From Ensifer sp. IC4062 (GTDB lineage: Bacteria > Pseudomonadota > Alphaproteobacteria > Rhizobiales > Rhizobiaceae), in NCBI RefSeq assembly GCF_020193575.1, contig NZ_JADYVD010000020.1, positions 1 through 64,000 of the forward strand: a DNA stretch of 64,000 nucleotides, read 5' to 3'. This document shows positions 33,771 through 42,941 of this stretch, piece after piece (position 1 is the first letter of the stretch; every line of letters starts with the position of its first letter). The translations under genes were made by a program, and so were the position numbers. The notes beneath the pieces were generated by a model. It was not told where the DNA came from. It saw nothing but the letters and a program-made list of their open reading frames with translations, and did not search any database.

Positions 33771-35726
33771 GTGAGTTGCGAACTTTTCCTCGACCTCGCT
33801 TGGTTGCCGAGGCCGCCCACTGAGTTCAAGGACATGTGCCGGCGCCTCGCGCCTGCGGCATCCGGTGCCGATATCCAGCACCTGGCGTCTTTCGCGCTCG
33901 ACACGACCCAGTCGACACGCCTAGCCCGCGTCATCCAGATGCTGCAGGAGCCGGGCCATCCGCTGCCTCCGTTGACCCCGCTGAAGCTCGGGGTACTCGC
34001 CAACGGCACGATCGACCTGGTGATCCCGGCACTCATCGCGGGCGCGGCACGGCACGGGATCCTGCTTGAGTGTGTCACCGCCGATTACGGGCTGTTCGCA
34101 CAGGAAGCCCTCGATCCCTCTTCGAGGATCAATGCGGCCCGGTGCGATGCCGTGCTCCTCGCCCTGGACTATCGCGCCTTTCCTTTCGTGCCCGCGGCTG
34201 GAAACGCGGCGGCCGCGGCCGCCAACATCGATGAAGCGGTCGGCTTCCTGAACCGGATCCGCGAAGGAATCGCCGGCAGTGGAGCAGTCTGCATCCTGCA
34301 GACCTTGGCGCCGCCCGCCGAGGCGCTGTTCGGTAGCATGGATCGCTCTCTGCCCGGCACGCTGCGCCATCTCATCGACGGGTTCAACCGCCGCCTAGTA
34401 GCGGAGCTCGAAGGCACGGCCGAGGTGCTGCTCGACGTCGCCGCCATCGCCGAAACGGTTGGCCTCGCTCGATGGCATTCGCCGAGTCAATGGAATCTCG
34501 CGAAGTTGCCCTTTGCCGACAGTTGCGTTCCGCTTTACGCCGACCATGTCGGACGGCTGCTTGGGGCAATGCGGGGCAAGGCCCGGCGCTGCCTCGTCGT
34601 CGACCTCGACAATACGCTCTGGGCAGGCGTCATCGGCGACGACGGCCTGCATGGGATCATGCTCGCCGAGGGCGACGCTGTCGGCGAAGCCTATCGAAGC
34701 GTTCAGCGCCTGGCGCTCGCTCTGCGCGAGCGCGGCATCGTGCTCGCGGTATCGTCCAAGAATACCGACGAGGTGGCGAGGCGCGTCTTTCGCGAGCACC
34801 CGGAGATGCTGATCCGAGAGGAGCACATTACCGTCTTCCAGGCGAACTGGGACGACAAGGCGACGAACATCAAGGCGATCGCCGACGCCCTATCGCTCGG
34901 GCTCGAATCGATGGTGTTCCTGGATGACAATCCCGTCGAGCGGGCGCTGGTGCGGCAGATCCTGCCGCAGGTGGCGGTGCCGGAACTGCCTGATGATCCG
35001 GCTTTGTACGCTCGCACGCTGGCGGCCGCCGGGTATTTCGAGGCGACGGCCTTCTCGGCCGAAGATCGCCAGCGTGTCGCGTACTATGAGGGCAATGCAC
35101 GTCGCGTGGCGCTGCAGGAGCGGGCAGGCGACATCGATTCCTACCTCGCCTCGCTCGAGATGGAGATTACCTTCAGGCCGTTCGATCGCACCGGCCGGTC
35201 ACGGATCGCCCAACTGATCAACAAGTCCAATCAGTTCAATCTGACCACCCGGCGCTATACCGAGGCCGAGGTGGCGGCCGCCGAGAGCGATCCAAGATGC
35301 ATGACGCTGCAAGTCCGCCTCGCCGACAGGTTCGGCGACAATGGCATGATCAGCGTGGTCATTTGCCGGACGCTGCCGGAGGCGACCTGGGAAATCGATA
35401 CTTGGCTGATGAGCTGTCGGGTGCTGGGACGAAATGTCGAGCAAATGGTGCTGCGCGAGATCCTGCAACAGGCGCGTGAGGCTGGGATCCGCAAGCTCGT
35501 CGGCATCTACCGACCGACCGATCGCAACGCCATGGTGCGCGACCACTACGCGAAGCTCGGCTTCACGCCGATCGCCAGCGAGGACGACGGCTCGAGCCGA
35601 TGGATAATAGATGCGGGGACAGAGATTGAGCCTGTACCGATGCGGGTGCTTCGCACGTCGCCAGAAGGTACCGCCATCGGTGATACCCTATGTTTCCCTC
35701 CTGCGGAAGATCAGCGTCTTGCTTAA
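33771..35726 (+). CDS. FkbH-like HAD-IIIC/GNAT protein
   Basis: The product has 651 residues from a GTG at 33771, 6 bases after GGAGGG; a TTG at 33750 is the alternative. Three regions are visible: an N-terminal SGNH-like domain (about 60-260), a HAD domain with VVDLDNTLWAGVIGDDG (Asp278, Asp280), and a C-terminal acyltransferase-like domain with INKSNQFNLTTRRY and MSCRVLGRNVEQM. FkbH proteins dephosphorylate a three-carbon glycolytic metabolite such as 1,3-bisphosphoglycerate and load the glyceryl unit onto a carrier protein. The ACP gene is next door, so glyceryl or a derived acyl is the probable cargo. The last 39 bases overlap the convergent GtrA gene. Confidence 0.9.
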   Translation: MSCELFLDLAWLPRPPTEFKDMCRRLAPAASGADIQHLASFALDTTQSTRLARVIQMLQEPGHPLPPLTPLKLGVLANGTIDLVIPALIAGAARHGILLECVTADYGLFAQEALDPSSRINAARCDAVLLALDYRAFPFVPAAGNAAAAAANIDEAVGFLNRIREGIAGSGAVCILQTLAPPAEALFGSMDRSLPGTLRHLIDGFNRRLVAELEGTAEVLLDVAAIAETVGLARWHSPSQWNLAKLPFADSCVPLYADHVGRLLGAMRGKARRCLVVDLDNTLWAGVIGDDGLHGIMLAEGDAVGEAYRSVQRLALALRERGIVLAVSSKNTDEVARRVFREHPEMLIREEHITVFQANWDDKATNIKAIADALSLGLESMVFLDDNPVERALVRQILPQVAVPELPDDPALYARTLAAAGYFEATAFSAEDRQRVAYYEGNARRVALQERAGDIDSYLASLEMEITFRPFDRTGRSRIAQLINKSNQFNLTTRRYTEAEVAAAESDPRCMTLQVRLADRFGDNGMISVVICRTLPEATWEIDTWLMSCRVLGRNVEQMVLREILQQAREAGIRKLVGIYRPTDRNAMVRDHYAKLGFTPIASEDDGSSRWIIDAGTEIEPVPMRVLRTSPEGTAIGDTLCFPPAEDQRLA

Positions 35727-36083
35727 GCTGTAGTTCACCGAAAAGACGAGGAGCAGGGAAAGGCATTGTGCGACAACGTAGTGCATCAGCGTCACCAGCA
35801 GGCCGAATGCGAGAGCGTTTATTCCTGCGCCTATCGTCGACACAGCCACGAATTTCGGCAACGCCAAACGGTGGGGCTCCGAGGACCGGAAGGTGTAATG
35901 CCGCTGCAGAAAATAGTTGACGACAACGGCAAAATAGAAAGCGACGGTCGAGGCGTAGACCTCTCCCATCCCGGCGATCTCCACCAGGAAAGCGAGCGTC
36001 GCGACCTGCAGGCTGGCGGCGATCGTCCCAAAGGCGAAATACCGAACAAAGCTCGCGTCCAGGAGGCGTTTCATGGGGTGCAT
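35688..36083 (-). CDS. GtrA-family membrane protein
   Basis: This 131-residue protein has four hydrophobic helices and VVNYFLQRHYTFRS, the GtrA signature. A second in-frame ATG is at 36074. It is a lone minus-strand gene facing the FkbH gene, with a 39-base overlap of 3' ends. The divergent neighbours on the right are an unknown small protein, a GMC oxidoreductase and an SDR. In mycobacteria a GtrA protein (Rv3789) lies beside the DprE1/DprE2 genes of decaprenylphosphoryl-arabinose synthesis, and the layout here is similar. Confidence 0.9.
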   Translation of the reverse strand: MHPMKRLLDASFVRYFAFGTIAASLQVATLAFLVEIAGMGEVYASTVAFYFAVVVNYFLQRHYTFRSSEPHRLALPKFVAVSTIGAGINALAFGLLVTLMHYVVAQCLSLLLVFSVNYSLSKTLIFRRRET

Positions 36084-36248
36084 CTCGTATTGGCGATTTG
36101 GTATACATGATCCATGTCAGGCAGAGACAATGTTTTAGTAGATTTTACTCATAAGACCAGTTAGAAATACATATTGTATCGAGCGGGGCAGTCTCCTTCA
36201 CCAGGATAGCGCCAGTCCTATCGGGGCAGGTTGATAAGGGACGAGGTC

Positions 36249-36647
36249 ATGTCGCGGCAGTTTGAGTACGCCATACTGGCGCTTGGTGAAACCATTGCAT
36301 ATGAAAGACGCTCCGCCGACGATAAACGGCAGGCATTGGGCGTTGGCGCGGCAGAGTTTCTTCTGCGCGTGCACCGCCAGATGCCGGATTATTTGCGCCC
36401 GCCTTTCCATATTCTTGTTTTGCTGTTCAATGCTTGGCCCCTGATACGCAAGGGCAGATTCTTTTATCAGCTTTCGCTCGACGACCGACTGGCCGAGCTC
36501 GACAGGTGGCGGCGATCCCGCCTCGAGTTCCGGCGCCGTTTCGTCGAGTTCCATGTTTCATTGGCACTATTCGGTATTTATTCAAATCTTTACGGGCAGG
36601 ACTATCAGCATGACCCTGTTGTCACCGGAGCACCCGCTCGCCTCTGA
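36249..36647 (+). CDS. Uncharacterised 132-residue protein next to GMC oxidoreductase
   Basis: The start is the ATG at 36249, chosen because GGGACGAGG lies directly upstream. The product is rich in Arg and aromatic residues and mostly helical by eye, with FHILVLLFNAWPL as a moderately hydrophobic stretch. It has no signal peptide. The 3' end overlaps the GMC oxidoreductase start by 38 bases, so the two are translationally linked. Small partners of GMC dehydrogenases (for example gluconate 2-dehydrogenase subunit 3) have similar size and context, and this may be an analogue. The family is not recognised with certainty. Confidence 0.65.
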   Translation: MSRQFEYAILALGETIAYERRSADDKRQALGVGAAEFLLRVHRQMPDYLRPPFHILVLLFNAWPLIRKGRFFYQLSLDDRLAELDRWRRSRLEFRRRFVEFHVSLALFGIYSNLYGQDYQHDPVVTGAPARL

Positions 36648-38082
36648 GAAGATCACTCCAGACGTCATCGTGATCGGCTCGGGCCCGGGCGGGGCAGTCA
36701 CGGCTACTCAATGCGCGGAGGCAGGCAAGTCCGTGCTGATGCTGGAAGAAGGCCCGCATCTGCCGCTCGAATCCGCCCCGCATTTCTCACGCGAGGAGAT
36801 CTTGCAGAAATACCGGAACGCCGGCGTGAATATCGGCTTCGGCGCGGCGAAGATCGCCTATGTCGAAGGGCGCTGCGTCGGCGGAGGAAGCGAGATCAAT
36901 CGAGGCCTCTATCATCACACCCCGGAGTCGGTGCTCGATCTCTGGAGACGCGGCTACAGGGTGGACGCGCTGACCCTCGATGAGCTTGCCCCCCATTTCG
37001 CCGCCTGTGAAGCGGTCGCAAGGGTTGAATACCTGCCTGGCCCGGCGCCCCAATTGTCGACGCGGCTCGACGAGGGAGCGCAAAGGCTCGGTTGGTCCTC
37101 CGTCGAGGTTCCTCGCCTCTACGCCTATACCAAAGATGCTGCCTCCGGGGCGCCGGGCCGCAAGCAATCCATGTCGGAGACCTTCGTTCCCCGCTTCCTC
37201 AAGGCGGGTGGCATGTTGATGGCCGATACCTGTGCGACGAAGCTCACCCATTCGGATGGGCGGTGGACTGTCCATGCGCGTGTCAATGGCTCAGCGCGCC
37301 CCCGAGAGATCGAACTGAAGGCGAAGACGGTCTTCGTCGCGGCCGGCGCTGTGCAGACCCCGTGGCTGCTGCGGCGATCGGGAATCAAACGCCACATTGG
37401 CAACAGCCTGCGCTTTCATCCGATGCTGAAGGTGGTGGCGCTTTTTGCCGACGAGCTAAATACGCCCGGCGAACTCGAACCGGTACATCAAATCAAGGAG
37501 TTCGACCCACGTTTCAGCATGGGCTGCTCGATGAGCAAGCGGCCCGCGTTGGCGCTCGCCATGGCGGCGCATCCCGAGATGATAGACGCCGTCGATCGGG
37601 ACTGGCGACGCATGGCGATCTATTACGTGCAAAGCACCGGTGGAACGGGCCGGGTGAGAAGTCTACCGGGCTTCCGCGATCCCCTGGTGCGTGTCGCCCT
37701 CGAACCTTCGGATCTGAAGGAACTCGCCGATGGTCTGGCGCGCCTCGCCGAGGTTCTCTTTGCCGCCGGCGCCGTGGCGGTTTATCCGAGCATTCCGGGC
37801 TATCCTGTCCTCAAGTCGCTGGCCGATATCGGAAAGCTTCCGGAAACGCTCTCCCCCAAACAGGCCAACGCCACCGCCCTTCACCTCTTTTCCTCCTGTC
37901 CGATGGGCGAGGACAGTGACAAATGCGCGGCGAATTCCTTTGGCCGCGTGCACGGCACCAGCAATCTTTTCATTGCCGACGCTTCGCTTCTCTGTGGGCC
38001 GACGGTCGTAAACCCGCAGGGCACGGTGATGGCCGTCGCGCATCGTAACGTCATGCGCGCGATCGAGGATCGGGCGATCTGA
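36610..38082 (+). CDS. GMC-family FAD-dependent oxidoreductase
   Basis: The product has 490 residues from the ATG at 36610. The dinucleotide-binding site VIGSGPGG is at 21-28, followed by a Glu-ending strand (VLMLEEG). GRCVGGGSEIN is the second FAD motif. His in LHLFSSCPMG and Asn in VVNPQGTVMAVAHRN fill the C-terminal active-site positions. There is no signal peptide, so it is probably cytoplasmic and oxidises an alcohol of a sugar or lipid-sugar. It is in one operon with the SDR that follows after 33 bases; together they could epimerise a hydroxyl by oxidation and reduction. Confidence 0.88.
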   Translation: MTLLSPEHPLASEKITPDVIVIGSGPGGAVTATQCAEAGKSVLMLEEGPHLPLESAPHFSREEILQKYRNAGVNIGFGAAKIAYVEGRCVGGGSEINRGLYHHTPESVLDLWRRGYRVDALTLDELAPHFAACEAVARVEYLPGPAPQLSTRLDEGAQRLGWSSVEVPRLYAYTKDAASGAPGRKQSMSETFVPRFLKAGGMLMADTCATKLTHSDGRWTVHARVNGSARPREIELKAKTVFVAAGAVQTPWLLRRSGIKRHIGNSLRFHPMLKVVALFADELNTPGELEPVHQIKEFDPRFSMGCSMSKRPALALAMAAHPEMIDAVDRDWRRMAIYYVQSTGGTGRVRSLPGFRDPLVRVALEPSDLKELADGLARLAEVLFAAGAVAVYPSIPGYPVLKSLADIGKLPETLSPKQANATALHLFSSCPMGEDSDKCAANSFGRVHGTSNLFIADASLLCGPTVVNPQGTVMAVAHRNVMRAIEDRAI

Positions 38083-38115
38083 TCAAACTGCCCCTGGACG
38101 GGGCCGGAGGGAAAT

Positions 38116-39144
38116 ATGCGGCATCTCATCACCGGCGGATCAGGCTTCATCGGTAATCTTACGGCGCGACGGCTGCGCGATCAGGGTGATAGCGTGCGCG
38201 TTCTCGATGTCTGGGAGGATCGCTCGAGGCCGGGAGACATCGAATTCGTCAACTGCTCGGTACTCGACCGTGACGGCGTGCGGGCGGCCATGCGCGGTGT
38301 GGACATCGTGCACCACAACGCCGCCCTCGTAGCGCAGACGGATGCCGGTCGCGACTATTGGAACGTCAATGTCGAAGGAACCCGTATCGTCTGCGAAGAG
38401 GCCGCCAAGGCCGGCGTCAAATCGCTGATCCATGTCAGTTCGACCGCTGCCTATGGCATCCCCCCCTCCGGCCCTATCACCGCTGCCACCCCGCTTCGCC
38501 CCGTCGAGCCCTATGGCAAGTCCAAGCTCGCCGGGGAAGAGGTTGCGGAGGCGATCTGCAAGGCCAACGGGATGACGCTGATCACCATCCGCCCGCGTGC
38601 GACGCTTGGCGGCGGACGGCTCGGCATATTCCAGATCCTATTCGAGTGGATCAGCGAAAACCGCGCCGTCTATGTCATCGGAGACGGCAACATCAAGTTC
38701 CAGTTCGTCCATGCGCACGACCTCATGGATTTCTACATGCTGGCGCTGAACGCCGGCAAAGGCGGAACCTATAATGTCGGGACGGACCGCTTCGGCACGC
38801 TTCGGCACGATCTGGAGGCCCTGATCCGGTATGCAGGCAGCACGTCGAAGGTGCGTAGCTTGCCGACAGCACTCACCATAAACACGCTAAGGGCGCTCCA
38901 TTGGATGCGGATCTCGCCATTGGTGCCCTGGCATTACCTGACCTATCACAAGGAATGCTATTTCGACGTCGCACCGCTGCTCGCAATGGGATGGCGCCCC
39001 AAATATTCCAATGAAGCCATGCTGCAGGAGAGTTATGATTGGTATCGGCAGAGCTCCAAAATCTCAGCCGCCGCGGCGGCGAAGAGCCCGCACCGTACGC
39101 CGATCAAGCAGGGTGCCCTCTGGCTGCTCAAGATGATGTCCTGA
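38116..39144 (+). CDS. Extended SDR oxidoreductase/epimerase
   Basis: The product has 342 residues with TGGSGFIGN at 6-14, the VHHNAALV strand and catalytic SSTAAYG plus YGKSK (Tyr and Lys intact). The C-terminal half (FQFVHAHDLMDFYMLAL) is the usual substrate domain. It resembles NAD(P)-dependent nucleotide-sugar or 3-beta-HSD-like epimerases. Its start lies 33 bases after the GMC gene. An oxidase and a reductase together would be able to invert one stereocentre, as DprE1/DprE2 do on a lipid-linked ribose. The 3' end overlaps the convergent HAD gene by 17 bases. Confidence 0.88.
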   Translation: MRHLITGGSGFIGNLTARRLRDQGDSVRVLDVWEDRSRPGDIEFVNCSVLDRDGVRAAMRGVDIVHHNAALVAQTDAGRDYWNVNVEGTRIVCEEAAKAGVKSLIHVSSTAAYGIPPSGPITAATPLRPVEPYGKSKLAGEEVAEAICKANGMTLITIRPRATLGGGRLGIFQILFEWISENRAVYVIGDGNIKFQFVHAHDLMDFYMLALNAGKGGTYNVGTDRFGTLRHDLEALIRYAGSTSKVRSLPTALTINTLRALHWMRISPLVPWHYLTYHKECYFDVAPLLAMGWRPKYSNEAMLQESYDWYRQSSKISAAAAAKSPHRTPIKQGALWLLKMMS

Positions 39145-39886
39145 TGGGGCGGGAAGACGAAACCGGCGCACCGACCGGCGGCAGCTCCGTGAAAGGGCGG
39201 AAGATTTCGTCCTCATAGCTGCTGAACGTGTCGACGCCGGCGATGGGTCTCGAGCTTCGGATCAGTGCACGCATGCCGTGGCTTTGCGCAACGGCCCAGT
39301 CGCGGTCTACCCTGTCGCCGATCATGATCGCCGCATCTGCCGACACCTGCGCGCGGCTGAGCACATGTTGCAAGCCAGCGGGATGCGGTTTGAGAACCCC
39401 GACTTCCGGATCGCTTGCAGAGACGACGATATCGGCACTCAGACCGAGCGCCCGAAGCTTTTCCGACGCCGGATAGTCGGAAAAGACCGCGACCGTCTTG
39501 CCCTGCGCAGCTAAGCCAGCGAAAACCCGCTCCACTCCGCGACAGCGGCAGGCCGGCAGGATGTCGAGCGGCCGACGATCGATCCATTCCTCGACCACCG
39601 CTTTGACGGCCTCCTCAGAAAGTGTGCACTGATCCGCTGTTAGTTCATATTGCCGCGAGGCAAAGTCGGTCGCCAGCGCTTCACCAAGCTGCTCCCGGCA
39701 ATGACGAAATGCCCGCAGAATACGAATAGTGGTGAGGCTGCGCGAACGCCCGGCGTCTATAAGAAGTCGCAGCATCATCATCGTGCGCAGTCGCCGCTGG
39801 TCGTACAGCGTGCCGTCAAGATCAAAGACGACGAGATGCACCCTTTCCCACTGCACCGGGCCGTTCGGCAGGTTCGCCGCCGTCAT
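39128..39886 (-). CDS. HAD-superfamily phosphatase paired with UbiA
   Basis: The product has 252 residues. HAD motifs are FDLDGTLYD (Asp22, Asp24), FSDYPASEK, LKPHPAG and IGDRVDRDW. The start overlaps the UbiA stop by 4 bases, so both are made together. In the decaprenylphosphoryl-ribose pathway a phosphatase removes the 5-phosphate from decaprenylphosphoryl-5-phosphoribose after the UbiA step. A HAD enzyme could take that role here, although the mycobacterial candidate belongs to a different family. The 3' end overlaps the SDR gene. Confidence 0.88.
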   Translation of the reverse strand: MTAANLPNGPVQWERVHLVVFDLDGTLYDQRRLRTMMMLRLLIDAGRSRSLTTIRILRAFRHCREQLGEALATDFASRQYELTADQCTLSEEAVKAVVEEWIDRRPLDILPACRCRGVERVFAGLAAQGKTVAVFSDYPASEKLRALGLSADIVVSASDPEVGVLKPHPAGLQHVLSRAQVSADAAIMIGDRVDRDWAVAQSHGMRALIRSSRPIAGVDTFSSYEDEIFRPFTELPPVGAPVSSSRPIRTSS

Positions 39887-40890
39887 TGCAAGGACGATAG
39901 CGGCACGAGGAACGGGGTAGCCAGGAAATCCAGCGTCGGCATGTCGACAAAGCTCGCGAATACGAAAGCCACAATCGTGGCGGCTAGCATGACGTCCAGG
40001 CGACGCGAATGGAACAATCTCTCAGGTCGCTGCACAACGGAACCGGGCCGGGTGGCGAGCCAGAGATAAACGGCGAACAGGCCGCTGACGAAGGGGAAAA
40101 CGAGCAGGTACTCCACGCGGTACTTGATCAGGAATATGCCCGCCAGGAATGCTGTCATCATCGCGTAGACGAAGCAAGAGACGGTAAGACTCTCCTCGGT
40201 GTAGTACTGGAAAGATCGCCTGTATCTCCTGAGAACCGCGACACCGGCATTGGCGGCTATGTCGCGGTATTCGCCGAGGCGCTTTGCGGCCATCAGGAAA
40301 GCGCCCGCCATCCAGTATGCGGCTAGTACGCTTAAAGGCGGCAGCGTTCCTGCGTCGACAATCGCCCAGCCCAGCAGGAAGCGGATCGGATTGTTGAGGC
40401 ACTCCATCAGCACGTCGAGATAGGGCTTGTCCTTCGCCCTGATCGGCGGGACGTTGTAGAGGATACCGGAAAGCAAGAAGAGCGCCGACGTGACGAAAAA
40501 GAGACCGTTGATAACATACGCCATCAGCAATCCCGCGACAGCCAGGAGCAGGTATTCGCCGTAGACGATGTGTGGCTGCAATTCGACGATGACCGCGCGG
40601 CGCTTCGATTTTGTCGGATGGGCTGCGTCATGTTCCCGATCCAACCACTCGTTGATGACGTAGTTTGCCGATGCAATGCAGATCGCGCTTAGAAGTCCGA
40701 TGGGGATATCGAGGACGAGCGCGCGTAAGTCCGGCGAACCGAGAGCGCAGCCAAGGATCAGGCCCGGCAGAATGAAAACATGTTTCGTAACATGGTCCAA
40801 TCGGGCCAACGACAGATAGTCACTCAGGCCCCCCTCAGGAAGCGAGCTCAACGTTTCAATGCGCGTCGTACTTTCCTGGTTCGCAGGCAT
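39883..40890 (-). CDS. UbiA-family prenyltransferase, DPPR synthase-like
   Basis: The product has 335 residues from the ATG at 40890 (GGGAG site). It has about eight or nine membrane helices. The first Asp-rich motif reads N80-E-W-L-D84-R-E-H-D88 followed by AAHPTKSKRR. That HPTK/R extension matches decaprenyl-phosphate phosphoribosyltransferase (mycobacterial Rv3806c) rather than UbiA or MenA. A second acidic motif follows (PYLDVLMECLNN). The predicted reaction is transfer of 5-phosphoribose from PRPP to polyprenyl phosphate. A homologue, NoeC, is linked to arabinosylation of Azorhizobium Nod factors. Confidence 0.88.
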   Translation of the reverse strand: MPANQESTTRIETLSSLPEGGLSDYLSLARLDHVTKHVFILPGLILGCALGSPDLRALVLDIPIGLLSAICIASANYVINEWLDREHDAAHPTKSKRRAVIVELQPHIVYGEYLLLAVAGLLMAYVINGLFFVTSALFLLSGILYNVPPIRAKDKPYLDVLMECLNNPIRFLLGWAIVDAGTLPPLSVLAAYWMAGAFLMAAKRLGEYRDIAANAGVAVLRRYRRSFQYYTEESLTVSCFVYAMMTAFLAGIFLIKYRVEYLLVFPFVSGLFAVYLWLATRPGSVVQRPERLFHSRRLDVMLAATIVAFVFASFVDMPTLDFLATPFLVPLSSLQ

Positions 40891-40936
40891 GTCCAACTCC
40901 CTCGCATAAAATTGCGTTCTTCCGGCGCTGACGCTC

Positions 40937-42475
40937 CTACTGCGTGCTGACTTCTTCTGCCTGATAGATGCGGCCGTCTTTCTCGGAACGGACGAGCTTC
41001 AGCCTCGCAAGCCTTACAAGCTCTTCTTCCTTCGCGTGGTAAAATCGCCAGTCGATCGCATCCAGGAAGACCACGTAGGCCTTGTCGTCGATCAACGCCT
41101 TCCGAAATCGCTGCATCTGCTCGTCAAACGAACCGGCGTCGCTATCCAGGCCCGTTCGCCTCTCGCTGTGGGAGGGGATCCAGTCGGTCCAGCGCTGCGT
41201 GAGAAAGTTAAGCGGGTCGGCGCCGTTGGTATAAATGACAGCATCTGCCGGCAGCGCGCGAACCGCGAGTACCGTCGGAGAGGACTTCCACGTCAGGCTC
41301 TGGTAGCCAACGCCCTCCCGATAGGCCTCTGCTGTTTGCACAGCGCTGCGCAGACCATGCATGGCGAGGAAGGAAAGCAGCACCAAGCTGATCAAACGCT
41401 TGGGAAGCCAAGCGGCGCTTGCCCGATTGCAATAAGTTCCGGCCGCGATCACGAGAACGAATACGAGACTGACATAGAAGGGAAGCGAGTATCGGGTATT
41501 GAGGTTAAGGTTTGCCTCCACAAGGACGGCGAGGACGACAAACAACAGATAGAAAAATCCAAAAAGACCGAAGACGAGGACGAGTATGTCCCGGTGGTCA
41601 GGATAGTTGACAAACCAGTTCCGCTTGAGGGCCCGAGCCACGACTACGGCCGCGACCCCTACGGCAACAAGGAGGACCGGGATGCGGATGATTTGCGGAA
41701 TCTGACTGGGCAAGAGGAAGCTCGCTAGCAGCGAAAGACCGCTCATCCATCGCTCGCTATCGGCGTTTCCATAGAACCAGACCGAGCGTCCGACCGCCCT
41801 GCCAACGAGAATTTTGCTGGCGACGACCCAAAGGAGGAAAATGCCCGCGCTGACGACAAACAGCAGGGCTACATCGAGCAGCCGCTGGCGAAGGGGACGC
41901 CGGGAATTGCAGAAGAGCGCGATGGTCGCGAAGGACGCGCCGATCGGTGGCGCCACGAAACGAGCCAGCATCGCCAGCCCCAGGGACGCAGAAGAGGCGA
42001 ACAGAATACGCCGGTCCTGGCCGTACATGTAGCTCAGGAACAAACGTATGGAGAGAAACGTCAGCGCGAGGAAGAGCGCTTCCGACATTGCCACGGTATT
42101 TGCTCCGAGGAATGTCGGGTTGATGATGAGGAGGAGCGTTCCCATCGCGGAGAAAGTCGGCTGGTCTGGAAGCGCGAACTTGAACAGCGAGAAGATGAGA
42201 AATGTATTGAGCAGACAGAGCGCGAAGCCTAGCACGAGCGCGACATGCTCGAGATCAATCCCCAGATATCCCCCGGCACTCAGCAGCCACGCATAAAGCG
42301 GCGCGTCGTACGGCGTGCTGACGATCTGCATATATCTCGTCGAATCCGGAAGTATACCGATACCATTCCAGGTGTTCAGCACGAAAAGGATGCCAGACAG
42401 CGCCATAAGCACCATCAGCGCGATGTCAGCGCGCGACCTTTCCAGATCCAAAGTGGTGACATTCCGAATGGGCAA
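40937..42475 (-). CDS. GT-C-type membrane glycosyltransferase
   Basis: The 512-residue protein has about eleven hydrophobic helices and a C-terminal soluble part of ~110 residues. In the first extracytoplasmic loop [11 protein letters not shown] holds Asp44, in the place of the catalytic acid of GT-C enzymes, and [12 protein letters not shown] follows. It is the gene upstream of UbiA and HAD on the same strand, 46 bases away, so it is the natural user of the polyprenyl-phosphate pentose predicted for that pair. Sequence alone does not fix the acceptor. Confidence 0.78.
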   Translation of the reverse strand: MPIRNVTTLDLERSRADIALMVLMALSGILFVLNTWNGIGILPDSTRYMQIVSTPYDAPLYAWLLSAGGYLGIDLEHVALVLGFALCLLNTFLIFSLFKFALPDQPTFSAMGTLLLIINPTFLGANTVAMSEALFLALTFLSIRLFLSYMYGQDRRILFASSASLGLAMLARFVAPPIGASFATIALFCNSRRPLRQRLLDVALLFVVSAGIFLLWVVASKILVGRAVGRSVWFYGNADSERWMSGLSLLASFLLPSQIPQIIRIPVLLVAVGVAAVVVARALKRNWFVNYPDHRDILVLVFGLFGFFYLLFVVLAVLVEANLNLNTRYSLPFYVSLVFVLVIAAGTYCNRASAAWLPKRLISLVLLSFLAMHGLRSAVQTAEAYREGVGYQSLTWKSSPTVLAVRALPADAVIYTNGADPLNFLTQRWTDWIPSHSERRTGLDSDAGSFDEQMQRFRKALIDDKAYVVFLDAIDWRFYHAKEEELVRLARLKLVRSEKDGRIYQAEEVSTQ

Positions 42476-42941
42476 TGCTGTCCCCGCCTGAAATAGTCAC
42501 TGAAAAATGAGACATTATAAATGCAGATTTTAGAACATACTGATCTATACCTTACAATCTAAGCCTTCGCAAGGCAGCTATCTCCGCCTTGTGGAGCTAA
42601 GCAAAATGGGTGAGGGCCGCGACGGACCGTTCGTGCCCCTTGGCCGATCCGACGAACAGCCAGTTCTTCCCGAGGTCGCCCATTCACTCGCGTTGAGCCA
42701 CTGACGCAGGCAGGCCGCGACGCCTGAGCTTGCCTCGCCATCCAGCTCGGGTGCATGTTTCTTTAGATCGCGACCGACTTTAAGAAACATGCAGCAATTC
42801 AAAGTACTGCAGCGACCTTTGTGCGTTTGAAAGACGCACGGCGCTGGAGGCTCGAAACCCAATCAGGATCCATCCTGAAAAGATTGGATGGTTGAACTAT
42901 AGGAACCGTCCGGCGCACGCGGGTCGATGATCGTCGCATCA
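42476..42941. other. Intergenic region, AT-rich promoter end and repeat
   Basis: This 466-base gap starts AT-rich (42480-42565), which suits the promoter of the GT-C/UbiA/HAD operon. A 6-base stem at 42571-42576/42587-42592 (CAAGGC/GCCTTG) lies beside it. A copy of the dispersed repeat follows at 42787-42847. No credible gene was found; the short open frames lack ribosome sites. Confidence 0.5.
42787..42847. repeat. Dispersed repeat copy, GCAGCAATTCAAAGT type
   Basis: It begins ACATGCAGCAATTCAAAGT, like 11811-11829, and then carries the degenerate hairpin (GTGCGTTTGAAAGACGCAC, stem GTGCGT). The preceding bases (about 42763-42785) look like a decayed version of the AATCGGAGCCGATT block of the first copy. 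It is an old, partly degraded member of the same intergenic family. Confidence 0.65.

Noticed and set aside
42578-42862. 94-codon minus-strand frame in the gap before the GT4 gene
   Set aside because: It runs through the dispersed repeat, lacks a ribosome site and has no domain-like composition.
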